Assembly: GCA_039583875.1 (NCBI GenBank)
Contig: CM077147.1
Span: 161,323,866-161,387,865, forward strand
DNA length: 64,000 nucleotides
Direction of reading: 5' to 3'
Origin: Platanthera guangdongensis
Lineage: Eukaryota > Streptophyta > Magnoliopsida > Asparagales > Orchidaceae
The position numbers and the translations under genes were made by a program. Below the pieces are notes generated by a model. The model worked only from the letters and a program-made list of their open reading frames with translations, made no database searches and was not told the DNA's origin. Positions 10,524-23,353 of this stretch are shown one piece after another. Positions within the stretch are counted from its first letter, which is position 1. Each line of letters starts with the position of its first letter.

Positions 10524-13352
10524 CTAAGGCTGCTCTGGCTCCTTGATTACAATCCCTTTTCCAGATTGAATCTTTGCTTGAACTGGAGCTTCATGTCATC
10601 AGCAACAGCCGACTTCTTCCCTTTAAGATCTTTCTTTTTCAACTCTTCAGCCTTGATCTTTTGCCTTTCAAAGTAGTGATAAGGCTTGGGAAAATACTTG
10701 CCAGGCTCCTATGCATTAGGAGGTAGCTTTCCCAGTTTAGCCTTTCTTTTATATTGTACAATGACTTCTTGCCTATTCTCATGCTTCCTCCACTCCAGGT
10801 CAGAATACCATTTGCCTCTATCCAGGACATTGTCCTTAGCAGCCTTCCATGCAGTCAAGATGATATTCCTGGAAGTGGGGCTCCATTGTTCAAAATCAGG
10901 TCTCAATTCAGCTTGCTCTCTGAATCTTTTCTTAGACAATTGAGTCTCTTGTTCCTTTAATAAGGCCTCTTGTTCTTTCAGAATTTCCTCTAGCACAGGC
11001 TGAACTACTTTCTCTATGATGACATTCTGATTTCCCTCAGGAGGACTATACATAGATTGTATTTCTTGATGTATCATGTCAAAGTCTGGTGGAGGGTATA
11101 TCACTTGTGCTACTTCAGCTTGCTCTCCTCCAAGGTATGTAGGATTAATTCCAGACTCTGCAACATTGTCATCATCACATAAGGGTGGATATCCAAGAGT
11201 GGCTCTGATGGAATTTGAAATCCAGTTGACATGATCAGAGCCTGCCTTGACTAATACCCTCTCCCCCTTTATGACTTCTCTCTCTATATGATCCCTCAGA
11301 TCATCTTTCTGAAATCTATCTGTGCATTCAGATAGTTAACTCCATCCTTATAAAAAGGTTTCAACCTTTGGAGCTTTTCAGTTATAGCCTTTGAGAGTCT
11401 TCAATAGCAGTTTTAACAGCAGTTAGGCTCTCTTGCAATTGCTTGTCAAATTCAGCCTTGGCAGTAGCACTTGCTGCAGTCTGACCAGTAGCGATATTCT
11501 TCATTTCAGTTATTATGGCATTATGTGAAGCTGTCAAATTATCATTCATCCTTATCTGGTTTTCCAGGACATAGCCGTGCTTCACTTCTAGCTCATCAAG
11601 TTTTGTCTTTATTTTGTCTTGATGTGTAGCCAGATAGACTACTGCATTTCCTCCCTTATGGAAGCAGTCAGTCATTTACTTCTTGTTAAGATTTACTTCA
11701 AATCTGATTGACTTGATGTCTTGTGCAAGATCAAACTACAGGGATTTATTCCCTTCATCCACATATTTTTCGAGAGCTTGCCTCTGCTCATCTAGCTTGA
11801 TTTGTAAAGCCACCATCAGTGAACTGTAATCAGTAGAGGTGGCAGGCTGTGGAGCAATTGTTTGTAGGGCTTTCTTATAGTTCTGGCTCCTTCTCTTGAA
11901 GACTTGGAACTTTCTCTTTTTGGCTCTAACAGCCTCTTCATCCTCTGAAGCAGATGTGCTAGCAATATCCACTCTATCTTTAGGACTAGGATGTGAATCC
12001 TTCTCAGTCCTTGGTAGCCCTTCAGCATCTCTTGGCTCCTCAGTCTCCTTCCTTGCAGTTTCCTCTATAATCTCCACATGCTCCCCCTCAAGATTGATCT
12101 TCTCCACCTCAGCAACAGCTTGCTCTTTCTCAAAATCAGTTTGTAGAAGATCAGGGAACAGTTCTTCTAATGTAAATTCCTGTTAAGAATGGGCTGGTGA
12201 ATCTCTGATCTCATCAACCACTTTATCAACAACAGATGTGTCCTCCATGACAACATCTTGTGGTTGAGGTTGTATCTGTGTTTGCTGATGAATATCAGGT
12301 AATAAATCAGTCAAAATTTCTTCCTCAATAGTGAAATCTAATTGATTAATTGCAGTGATTACCTCAAGTATGGTTTGGGTAGCCCTTTCACTATCTAGTG
12401 GAGTTGGCTCTTCCACAAGTAGAGGCTCCCCCTGGAGTGAATCCAGGTGAATTGGGCTTGCTGAGGGTAGCTCCCCCTGCCTCTGTGCATCTTCTTGTCT
12501 TGCTGGAGATTGTCCAGTATTTCCTGTCCCTTCATCATCAGGAGTAAAGATTACTTGCTCTTCAGAGCTGCTAGAAGAATCTTGAGCCACAATGGCTGTC
12601 TTCTTCTTCTTTTTCTGGGGTGTGTCCTTTTCTGGTGTAGGCATTTCTTTTGTCAATACTCTATCCCATCTTGAGAAAATTCTCATATCCATCTTCCTCA
12701 TGTGGTTAATCTTTAAACCTGCAGCTTGGTTCATTACCTCAGGTATACTACCAGCTAGATATAGACTCAGAATTCTACCCAGATTGGGTTTCTTCATACT
12801 CACTTTTATCTTTTTAAACATAACTGTAGACCAATCAGTATCTAATTTGAAGATAATTCTTGTCATCAAATTGAACATATAAGCTGAAATCCTGTCATGT
12901 CCTCTAGGCTTGCTCAGGATGACCTTGCCAACTATTTCAGACAGAAATTTTCCTTGGATGTTCATACCTTTTCTGTTGAAAACAGATCCAATCTTCAGGT
13001 TTGAATCCAGTGCACACCATATCAATGCCTCTCTTGTCTTAGAAGCAGATACATCTTCTTCCTCCTTTGTCCTTGGTAGTTGAAGTATCTTTATCAGACT
13101 TTTTGGTGTGACCTTGACTTTGGTTCCATGAACTCTGGACTTAATCTTGAGGCCATAGTCATCAAGTGAAGCTGCACTCAGAAATTCTAGGACCTCCTTC
13201 TTCCAGATCTTGATTGGTTCAGAAACAAGGTATTCTAGTCCAGTCTCGGCAATTAGGGTTACCACGCCTTTGATCTCGGGTTCCGCGTCATCAAAGGCAT
13301 ATCGCACGAGTTCATATCCTTCATTAACATTCTCTTCTAGCTTGGGCGCCAT
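10524..13352 (-). pseudogene. Env-like accessory ORF of element A (left-arm copy)
   Basis: This copy keeps a longer open frame than its twin. From ATG at 13352 (MAPKLEENVNEG) it is open to a TAA at 12183-12185, about 389 codons. The right copy is broken by TAG, TAA and a frameshift in the same stretch. Further reading blocks (12107-11736, 11675-11382, 11104-10709) continue the same product but are separated by shared stops and by left-only 1-nt deletions near 11320 and 11390. Domain content is described for the right copy (23354-26185). Confidence 0.75.
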
Positions 13353-13664
13353 TAGGGTTTGAAGAAATTTGAATTTAGAGAAGAGAGATGTCGACACACA
13401 AGTTTGGTCTCGAAACTTTGGTGAGCGTGTCGACAAATAATGGCGAAAACCTATTTATACCTTTCTAGAATCGAAGATGAAAGGGCGCGTCAAAATACTT
13501 AAATTGTGTCGACACTGTTGAAAAGTGTCGACACCTACTTATAATGTCTCGACATCTATGTGTCGACACAAGTATAGTCGACAGAATATATGTGTCAACA
13601 CTTATATATGTGTCGACACCACCTTGGATGTGTCGACACCTTTTTACTTAGCCAATTTTGTAAA
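13353..13664 (-). promoter_or_regulatory. Candidate internal promoter before the env-like ORF (left-arm copy)
   Basis: Mirror of 23042-23353, with several GTGTCGACAC palindromes and a TATAAATAG box (minus, near 13453-13461) about 100 bp before the ATG. Confidence 0.55.
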
Positions 13665-16600
13665 CTATTCTAAGTTTATCATCCCTAATTCAATTTTAAA
13701 TTTATTGAATTTGGTTTCATCTAAGGGCTTAGTATACATGTCAGCTAGCTGATTATCTGTATTAATATACTCTAGTGAAATATCTTCTTTTTCCACATGT
13801 TCTCTTAGAAAATGGTATTTTATTTCTATGTGCTTAGTCCTACTATGGGAGACAGGATTATTTGCAATAGAAATAACACTTGTAGAATCACAAAAAAAGG
13901 TGTTCTACTTACTTGAATACCATAATCTTCTAGCTGATGTTGAATCCATAGAAGTTGAGCACAGCAACTTCCTGCAACAACATACTCTGATTCTGCTGTG
14001 GAGATAGCCACACTTGTTTGTTTCTTGCTACTCCATGATATCAGCCTTCCACCTAGGAATTGACAGGTACCTGTTGTACTTTTCCTATCTTCCTTGCAGT
14101 CTGCAAAATCTGCATCTGAATAACCTGTCAGTTAAAACACTCCATTCCTAGGGTACCAAAGGCCTAGATAAGTAGTGCCCTTAAGATATCTCAGAATTCT
14201 TTTGACTGCTGTCAAATGAGATTCTTTAGGGCAAGCTTGGTACCTAGCACAGACACATGTAACATACATGATATCTGGTCTACTTGCAGTCAAATACAAT
14301 AGGGAGCCAACTATCCCTCTATACAAAGTTTCATCTACAGGTTTCCCTGCATCATCTTTGCTTAGAGACATGCTTGACCCCATAGGAGTTTTCATGGTAG
14401 TGGATGATTCCATACCATACTTCCTTATCAATTCTAGGGTGAACTTAGACTGGCATATGGATAATCCATCTTCAGTCTGTCTAACTTGGAGACCCAAGAA
14501 GAACTTAAGTTCCCCATACTGCTCATTTCAAATTATCCTTGCATTAGTTTTGCAAACTTTCTGCAAAGACTACTTTCTGTACACCCAAATATGATGTCAT
14601 CTACATATATTTGGACTAAGATGATCTTATCTCTGGATTCCCTAAGGAATAGAGTCTTGTCTATTTTCCCCCTTGTGAATTTATTCTCAATGAGGAAACT
14701 AGACAGGGTTTCATACCAAGCCCTAGGGGCTTGTTTTAACCCATACAAAGCCTTCCTAAGTCTATAAACATAATTAGTTTTAGTAGAATCAACAAAACCT
14801 GATGGCTGTTCTACATAGACTTCTTCCTTCAGATTTCCATTCAGAAAAGCTGACTTAACATCCATTTGGTAGACCTTAAATCCTTGGAATGTTGCATAGG
14901 CAAGGAACATCCTTATTGCTTCCAGTCTGGCTACTGGAGCAAAGGTTTGATCAAAATCAATACCTTCTTCCTGCCTATATCCTTTTGCAACTAGTCTAGC
15001 TTTATTTTTATAATTACTCCATTTTCATCCAACTTGTTCCTAAAGATCCACTTAGTTCCAATAATGTTGTGGCCCTTTGGTTTAGGAACAAGCTCCCAGA
15101 CCTTGCATCTTTTGAACTGGTTCAGCTCCTCTTGCATAGCCTCAATCCAATGAGGGTCTATGATAGCTTCTTCAAATTTCTTTGGCTCTACTTGGGATAG
15201 AAAACTGGAGTAGAGAACTGAACTTAGATTCCTGCTTCTTGTTTGTACCCCTTGTCTGAGATCTCCAATGATTTGATTGGCTGGATGATCTTTTAAATGC
15301 CTATTTGCTGGAGGCAGCCTGTCTACTGGTTGTACACCTTCAGCTTCTTCATTCAGCTGCTCCTCTTGGTCTTCTTCAGCAACAGGAGTATCTTGTACTC
15401 CCCCTGGACAGCAGCCACTATCATCCACTTACTGACTTGCAGTAAAACCTTCTTCAATAGTAAGCTTGTCCATCTTCTCAGTCACACCTGTGGAACTGCA
15501 AACACTTCTAGACAATTCATTGTTAATAAGTCTAGCTTCATCAAACACTACATGTACTGACTCTTATACAACTATAGTAGTCAAGTTGTAGACCCTATAA
15601 GCCTTACTATTGTTGCTGTACCCAACAAAGATCCCCTCTTGGGATTTGGCAGCAAACTTGGTTAAATAAGACTTACCATTGTTAAGTATATATCATTTAC
15701 AACCAAAGATCCTGAAATAGGATAGATTTGGTTTTCTGCCCTTCACAATCTCATAGGGGGTCTTATTGTGGCTCTTGGTGATAGTAGCCCTATTGATCAC
15801 ATGACATGCAGTATTAACTGCCTCAGCCCAAAAATATTCTGGGAGAGATGTGTCACTCAATAGGGTTTTATCAGCCTCTATCAAGGTTCTATTTTTCCTT
15901 TCAGCAATACCATTTTGCTGAGGTGTTCTTGGTGAGGAAAATTCCTGAAATATCCCAAACTCTTCACATAGCTTTGTCATACTATCAGACTGGAATTCAG
16001 TACCATGGTCACTTCTTATTTTGACCACTGTACTGTCTAACTCATTCTGAATTTGTTTGACAAAACTATAAAAGATACTAGGAGTTTCAGATTTTTGCCT
16101 TAGGAAGAATACCCAGGAAAACCTTGAATAATCATCTACAACCATAAATGTGTAGACCTTCCTACCTAGGCTGTGAACTGGCATAGGACCAAAAAGATCC
16201 ATATGCAAGAGGTAAATGCACCTCACAACATCTTTGTTCTCAATGCTATGAAAGGTGGATTTGGTCTGCTTGCCCTTTTGACAAGCTGAGCATATCCCAT
16301 CCTTTATACACTTAACCTGAGGACCATTCCTCACTAACTCTTTGCTAAAGAGTTGGCCAATTGTCTTATAGTTAAGATGAGCCAGCCTCTTGTGCCATTT
16401 AACACAATGTGAGACTTTCTCATCAGCTATAAGATAAATAGGAGAACCTATGTTCTCACACATAATGTCTAGACAATAGACATTTCTCTTCCTATATCCT
16501 GTCAGAATGATCTTTTGATCACTTGACCTACTGATATGACAACCATTCTTGACAAATGAGATGTCATATCCTAAATCACTCAGCTGACTTATGCTAATGA

Positions 16601-16829
16601 GGTTATGTTTCAAACCCTTTACATAAGCCACTTGAGTAATTGTAACTAGGTTGATAGAAATGTTACCAAAGCCTTTGATGATTCCTTTTTCTGAACCACC
16701 AAAGGTAACCTTAGGACCATCTTTGATTGGTGTATAGTCCTTCAGTAATCCCCTAGTTCCAGTCATATGCCTGGAACATTCACTGTCCAAGTACCATATT
16801 GGGGCATGGCCACTTGAACTTACCTGCAA
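13665..16829 (-). pseudogene. Copia element A pol: protease, integrase, RT, RNase H (left-arm copy)
   Basis: The first block, 16829-15693, is open for 378 codons: WYLDSECSRHMT protease box, HKRLAHLNY...CSACQKGK pre-integrase finger, and integrase with [15 protein letters not shown] and GIAERKNRT. This shows that the frameshifts in the right copy are not shared. RT follows from 15428 to about 14132 with [10 protein letters not shown], then RNase H to the TAG at 13665. Stops shared with the right arm include a TGA after FGCK, a TAA before SVHV, a lost base before LVAKGY and a TAA after KLMQG. The element is dead in both copies. Confidence 0.85.
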
Positions 16830-16835
16830 AATAGA

Positions 16836-18355
16836 TTACTTAACCTTAGAACCCAAATAATTCTTGGGTCCTTGGTGCAAGTTAGTCTGACTCTTAACAA
16901 AACTACCTGTAGCTTTTCTAGCAGGCAGTTTGCTACTCACCTTGGCACTTGAATTATGCCAACAATCTATGGCAAATGGCCTACCTTGCCACAACACCAG
17001 CATTCAAACCTGTTGTACCTTTGTTTGGATACAACCCTAGCTGTAGTATCTATAGCAGGCTTTTTGTTGAGTACTGAGGCTTTGCCCTTAGATTTGGACT
17101 TTACTGTACAAGCAGGTTTTGTAAACCCCAATCAAGTTTTACCCTTATGATGTACAAATTCATCTATCAAAGGTAGAACAGATTTTGGTTTAGAGAAACT
17201 TGCTACAATATCTCTCTCCTTCTGAAGACTAATCTCCAGATTTCTAATTTGATCATTTTTAAATGTAATAGTCCCCATCTGAATAACTATAATATTCTTC
17301 AGTCTGACTATTTCGTTTAATTTCTGATCTAATAACTTGTCAAAATCTGTTGCAGCCACTTTAAGACTAGCAATCTCCTTAGCCTGAGTCTGGACCAAGA
17401 GTTTGCTTTTCTTCAAAGCCTGCAACCATACTCTATATTCATCAATCAACTGATGAATGTCTCCTTCAGATTTAGATCCACTCACATCACTTGATGTTGA
17501 TGTATCTGATTCTGATCCAGCACTAGAAATTGAACTTGAAGAACAATTTTGTACCTGACTAGGTCCAGGCTGATCCTGGATTTTGTCTCCTTCTGATAAG
17601 CCCATCAGTCTCTTGCACTGAATGTCCTCCTGCTCATAAATTGAGTTCATTAGCTGCATGAACTCATTTTCTTCTTCTTCAGCAAACAAGTCAATATAGG
17701 CTTCAGCTTCTGAGTCTATTTCTGAAGATGACATATCAGTCAGACTTTTATCCTTCTTAGCAACAAAGGACCTTTCCTTTTTGCCCTTGAACTGTGTCTT
17801 TTTCTTATCAGTGGACTCTTTCCTCTTTTCTGGACAATCAGCTATTACATGTCCTTGTCTATTGCAACAATAGCATACTATCTTTGAGGATGTAGTTTTA
17901 TTAGACTTGGACTTTCTCCTGTCATTCCTTGACGACTTCCTTTTCTGGTAGTAGTCATCTTTTGTCTGTGTAGTGGATGGCTTGGACCTCCACTGCTTCT
18001 TCTTTAGAAACTTCTGAAAATGCCTTTTAAATACAACAAAGTCTTCATCACTTTCACTGCTTACTGACTTCTTGCTATCTGATGTATCTGATACTGTCTC
18101 AGCAACTATTTGTGGTGGAGATGGAGACTTGCTTCTATATTTCTTAGTGGCTTCAGTCTTGAAGGCCACAGCTCTTTCTTTGTGCTCCACCCTAGTAGTC
18201 TTTTCTTCCTCCTTCCTTACCATTAACTGCATCTCATAAGATAACAGTTTTCCAAACAATGTTGGAGGAGGTATATCAGCTAGTTTGGCCATTTCCCTTA
18301 TGGCACAAATCTTAGTATCCCAGTCTTTAGTTAGGGATCTCAAGAACTTATCATT
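16836..18355 (-). pseudogene. Copia element A gag (left-arm copy, truncated at the palindrome centre)
   Basis: 18343-17132 is open for 403 codons. It starts inside gag (FNDKFLRSLTKDWDTK) because the palindrome centre removes the N-terminal part. CYCCNRQGHVIADC is a first CCHC zinc knuckle. Acidic and serine-rich stretches and a coiled-coil-like region follow (KSKLLVQTQAKEIASLKVAA, about residues 310-390). After a shared TGA at 17132-17134 the frame resumes with a second knuckle, CWCCGKVGHFAIDC, and ends at 16836. The product would be the particle protein. This is the cleaner of the two copies. Confidence 0.85.
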
Positions 18356-18357
18356 GA

Positions 18358-19872
18358 AATGATAAGTTCTTGAGATCCCTAACTAAGACTGGGATACTAA
18401 GATTTGTGCCATAAGGGAAATGGCCAAACTAGCTGATATACCTCCTCCAACATTGTTTGGAAAACTGTTATCTTATGAGATGCAGTTAATGGTAAGGAAG
18501 GAGGAAGAAAAGACTACTAGGTGGAGCACAAAGAAAGAGCTGTGGCCTTCAAGACTGAAGCCACTAAGAATATAGAAGCAAGTCTCCATCTCCACCACAA
18601 TAGTTGCTGAGACAGTATCAGATACATCAGATAGCAAGAAGTCAGTAAGCAGTGAAAGTGATGAAGACTTTGTTGTATTTAAAAGGCATTTTCAGAAGTT
18701 TCTAAAGAAGAAGCAGTGGAGGTCCAAGCCATCCACTACACAGACAAAAGATGACTACTACCAGAAAAGGAAGTCGTCAAGGAATGACAGGAGAAAGTCC
18801 AAGTCTAATAAAACTACATCCTCAAAGATAGTATGCTATTGTTGCAATAGACAAGGACATGTAATAGCTGATTGTCCAGAAAAGAGGAAAGAGTCCACTG
18901 ATAAGAAAAAGACACAGTTCAAGGGCAAAAAGGAAAGGTCCTTTGTTGCTAAGAAGGATAAAAGTCTGACTGATATGTCATCTTCAGAAATAGACTCAGA
19001 AGCTGAAGCCTATATTGACTTGTTTGCTGAAGAAGAAGAAAATGAGTTCATGCAGCTAATGAACTCAATTTATGAGCAGGAGGACATTCAGTGCAAGAGA
19101 CTGATGGGCTTATCAGAAGGAGACAAAATCCAGGATCAGCCTGGACCTAGTCAGGTACAAAATTGTTCTTCAAGTTCAATTTCTAGTGCTGGATCAGATC
19201 AGATACATCACATCAAGTGATGTGAGTGGATCTAAATCTGAAGGAGACATTCATCAGTTGATTGATGAATATAGAGTATGGTTGCAGGCTTTGAAGAAAA
19301 GCAAACTCTTGGTCCAGACTCAGGCTAAGGAGATTGCTAGTCTTAAAGTGGCTGCAACAGATTTTGACAAGTTATTAGATCAGAAATTAAACGAAATAGT
19401 CAGACTGAAGAATATTATAGTTATTCAGATGGGGACTATTACATTTAAAAATGATCAAATTAGAAATCTGGAGATTAGTCTTCAGAAGGAGAGAGATATT
19501 GTAGCAAGTTTCTCTAAACCAAAATCTGTTCTACCTTTGATAGATGAATTTGTACATCATAAGGGTAAAAATTGATTGGGGTTTACAAAACCTGCTTGTA
19601 CAGTAAAGTCCAAATCTAAGGGCAAAGCCTCAGTACTCAACAAAAAGCCTGCTATAGATACTACAGCTAGGGTTGTATCCAAACAAAGGTACAACAGGTT
19701 TGAATGCTGGTGTTGTGGCAAGGTAGGCCATTTTGCCATAGATTGTTGGCATAATTCAAGTGCCAAGGTGAGTAGCAAACTGCCTGCTAGAAAAGCTACA
19801 GGTAGTTTTGTTAAGAGTCAGACTAACTTGCACCAAGGACCCAAGAATTATTTGGGTTCTAAGGTTAAGTAA
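18358..19872 (+). pseudogene. Copia element A gag (right-arm copy)
   Basis: Same gag as on the left arm, but broken by many 1-nt losses in short homopolymers. Examples: near 18391 (AAA to AA), 18521 (GGG to GG), 18568, 18598, 19198 and 19210. The open parts are 18975-19220, 19186-19575 and 19576-19872. First zinc knuckle at about 18835-18876, second at about 19704-19745. It shares the TGA at 19573-19575 with the left copy. The concentration of 1-nt deletions here suggests poor consensus quality and not biological decay. Confidence 0.85.
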
Positions 19873-19878
19873 TCTATT

Positions 19879-22800
19879 TTGCAGGTAAGTTCAAGTGGCC
19901 ATGCCCCAATATGGTACTTGGACAGTGAATGTTCCAGGCATATGACTGGAACTAGGGGATTACTGAAGGACTATACACCAATCAAGATGGTCCTAAGGTT
20001 ACCTTTGGTGGTTCAGAAAAAGGAATCATCAAAGGCTTTGGTAACATTTCTATCAACCTAGTTACAATTACTCAAGTGGCTTATGTAAAGGGTTTGAAAC
20101 ATAACCTCATTAGCATAAGTCAGCTGAGTGATTTAGGATATGACATCTCATTTGTCAAGAATGGTTGTCATATCAGTAGGTCAAGTGATCAAAAGATCAT
20201 TCTGACAGGATATAGGAAGAGAAATGTCTATTGTCTAGACATTATGTGTGAGAACATAGGTTCTCCTATTTATCTTATAGCTGATGAGAAAGTCTCACAT
20301 TGTGTTAAATGGCACAAGAGGCTGGCTCATCTTAACTATAAGACAATTGGCCAACTCTTTAGCAAAGAGTTAGTGAGGAATGGTCCTCAGGTTAAGTGTA
20401 TAAAGGATGGGATATGCTCAGCTTGTCAAAAGGGCAAGCATACCAAATCCACCTTTCATTGCATTGAGAACAAAGATGTTGTGAGGTGCATTTACCTCTT
20501 GCATATGGATCTTTTTGGTCCTATGCCAGTTCACAGCCTAGGTAGGAAGGTCTACACATTTATGGTTGTAGATGATTATTCAAGGTTTTCCTGGGTATTC
20601 TTCCTAAGGCAAAAATCTGAAACTCCTAGTATCTTTTATAGTTTTGTCAAACAAATTCAGAATGAGTTAGACAGTACAGTGGTCAAAATAAGAAGTGACC
20701 ATGGTACTGAATTCCAGTCTGATAGTATGACAAAGCTATGTGAAGAGTTTGGGATATTTCAGGAATTTTCCTCACCAAGAACACCTCAGCAAAATGGTAT
20801 TGCTGAAAGGAAAAATAGAACCTTGATAGAGGCTGATAAACCCTATTGAGTGACACATCTCTCCAGAATATTTTTGGGCTGAGGCAGTTAATACTGCATG
20901 TCATGTGATCAATAGGGCTACTATCACCAAGAGCCACAATAAGACCCCCTATGAGATTGTGAAGGGCAGAAAACCAAATCTATCCTATTTCAGGATCTTT
21001 GGTTGTAAATGATATATACTTAACAATGGTAAGTCTTATTTAACCAAGTTTGCTGCCAAATCCCAAGAGGGGATCTTTGTTGGGTACAGCAACAATAGTA
21101 AGGCTTATAGGGTCTACAACTTGACTACTATAGTTATATAAGAGTCAGTACATGTAGTGTTTGATGAAGCTAGACTTATTAACAATGAATTGTCTAGAAG
21201 TGTTTGCAGTTCCACAGGTGTGACTGAGAAGATGGACAAGCTTACTATTGAAGAAGGTTTTACTGCAAGTCAGTAAGTGGATGATAGTGGCTGCTGTCTA
21301 GGGGGAGTACAAGATACTCCTGTTGCTGAAGAAGACCAAGAGGAGCAGCTGAATGAAGAAGCTGAAGGTGTACAACCAGTAGACAGGCTGCCTCCAGCAA
21401 ATAGGCATTTAAAAGATCATCCAGCTAATCAAATCATTGGAGATCTCAGACAAGGGGTACAAACAAGAAGCAGGAATCTAAGTTCAATTCTATACTCCAG
21501 TTTTCTATCCCAAGTAGAGCCAAAGAAATTTGAAGAACCTATCATGGACCCTCATTGGATTGAGGCTATGCAAGAGGAGCTGAACCAGTTCAAAAGATGC
21601 AAGGTCTGGGAGCTTGTTCCTAAACCAAAGGGCCACAACATTATTGGAACTAAGTGGATCTTTAGGAACAAGTTGGATGAAAATGGAGTAATTATAAAAA
21701 TAAAGCTAGACTAGTTGCAAAAGGATATAGGCAGGAAGAAGGTATTGATTTTGATCAAACCTTTGCTCCAGTAGCCAGACTGGAAGCCATAAGGATGTTC
21801 CTTGCCTATGCAACATTCCAAGAATTTAAGGTCTACCAAATGGATGTTAAGTCAGCTTTTCTAAATGGAAATCTGAAGGAAGAAGTCTATGTAGAACAGC
21901 CATCAGGTTTTGTTGATTCTATTAAAACTAATTATGTTTATAGACTTAGGAAGGCTTTGTATGGGTTAAAACAAGCTCCTACGGCTTGGTATGAAACCCT
22001 ATCTAGTTTCCTCATTGAGAATAAATTCACAAGGGGGAAAATAGACAGGACTCTATTCCTTAGGGAATCCAGAGATAAGATCATCTTAGTCCAAATATAT
22101 GTAGATGACATCATATTTGGGTGTACAGAAAGTAGTCTTTGCAGAAAGTTTGCAAAACTAATGCAAGGATAATTTGAAATGAGCAGTATAGGGGAACTTA
22201 AGTTCTTCTTGGGTCTCCAAGTTAGACAGACTGAAGATGGATTATCCATATGCCAGTCTAAGTTCACCCTAGAATTGATAAGGAAGTATGGTATGGAATC
22301 ATCCACTACCATGAAAACTCCTATGGGGTCAAGCATGTCTCTAAGCAAAGATGATGCAGGGAAACCTGTAGATGAAACTTTGTATAGAGGGATAGTTGGC
22401 TCCCTATTGTATTTGACTGCAAGTAGACCAGATATCATGTATGTTATATGTGTCTGTGCTAGGTACCAAGCTTGCCCTAAAGAATCTCATTTGACAGCAG
22501 TCAAAAGAATTCTGAGATATCTTAAGGGCACTACTTATCTAGGCCTTTGGTACCCTAGGAATGGAGTGTTTTAACTGACAGGTTATTCAGATGCAGACTT
22601 TGCAGACTGCAAGGAAGATAGGAAAAGTACAACAGGTACCTGTCAATTCCTAGGTGGAAGGCTGATATCATGTAGTAGCAAGAAACAAACAAGTGTGGCT
22701 ATCTGCACAGCAGAATCAGAGTATGTTGTTGCAGGAAGTTGCTGTGCTCAACTTCTATGGATTCAACATCAGCTAGAAGATTATGGTATTCTAGTAAGTA

Positions 22801-23041
22801 GAACACCTTTTTTTGTGATTCTACAAGTGTTATTTCTATTGCAAATAATCCTGTCTCCCATAGTAGGACTAAGCACATAGAAATAAAATACCATTTTCTA
22901 AGAGAACATGTGGAAAAAGAAGATATTTCACTAGAATATATTAATACAGATAATCAGCTAGCTGACATGTATACTAAGCCCTTAGATGAAACCAAATTCA
23001 ATAAATTTAAAATTGAATTAGGGATGATAAACTTAGAATAG
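19879..23041 (+). pseudogene. Copia element A pol: protease, integrase, RT, RNase H (right-arm copy)
   Basis: In order: protease box with DSE instead of the usual DSG (about 19918); GAG-pre-integrase zinc finger (HKRLAHLNY to CSACQKGK, 20311-20440); integrase D-D-E core (HMDLFGP about 20503, RSDHGTEF about 20692, GIAERKNRT about 20800); RT ([19 protein letters not shown] about 21720, [15 protein letters not shown] about 21841, YVDD about 22100); RNase H (SDADFADCKEDRKSTTGTC about 22588, TAESEY about 22708, ending GMINLE at 23041). PR-IN-RT-RH order marks Ty1/copia. Right-only defects are 1-nt losses near 19986, 20838 and 20866; the shared stops are listed with the left copy. Substitutions against the left arm approach 1% in the RT part. 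Confidence 0.85.
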
Positions 23042-23353
23042 TTTACAAAATTGGCTAAGTAAAAAGGTGTCGACACATCCAAGGTGGTGTCGACACATAT
23101 ATAAGTGTTGACACATATATTCTGTCGACTATACTTGTGTCGACACATAGATGTCGAGACATTATAAGTAGGTGTCGACACTTTTCAACAGTGTCGACAC
23201 AATTTAAGTATTTTGACGCGCCCTTTCATCTTCGATTCTAGAAAGGTATAAATAGGTTTTCGCCATTATTTGTCGACACGCTCACCAAAGTTTCGAGACC
23301 AAACTTGTGTGTCGACATCTCTCTTCTCTAAATTCAAATTTCTTCAAACCCTA
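23042..23353 (+). promoter_or_regulatory. Candidate internal promoter with LTR-type palindromes
   Basis: Between the RNase H stop and the env-like ATG there are about six exact or near GTGTCGACAC palindromes, some degenerate (GTGTTGACAC, TCTGTCGACT). A TATAAATAG box follows at 23247-23255, 99 bp before the ATG at 23354, and another GTCGACAC lies beyond the TATA box. In the LTR of the same element the same palindrome array precedes the TATA box. I infer an internal promoter for the accessory ORF; transcript 5'-end mapping would be needed to show it. Confidence 0.55.
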
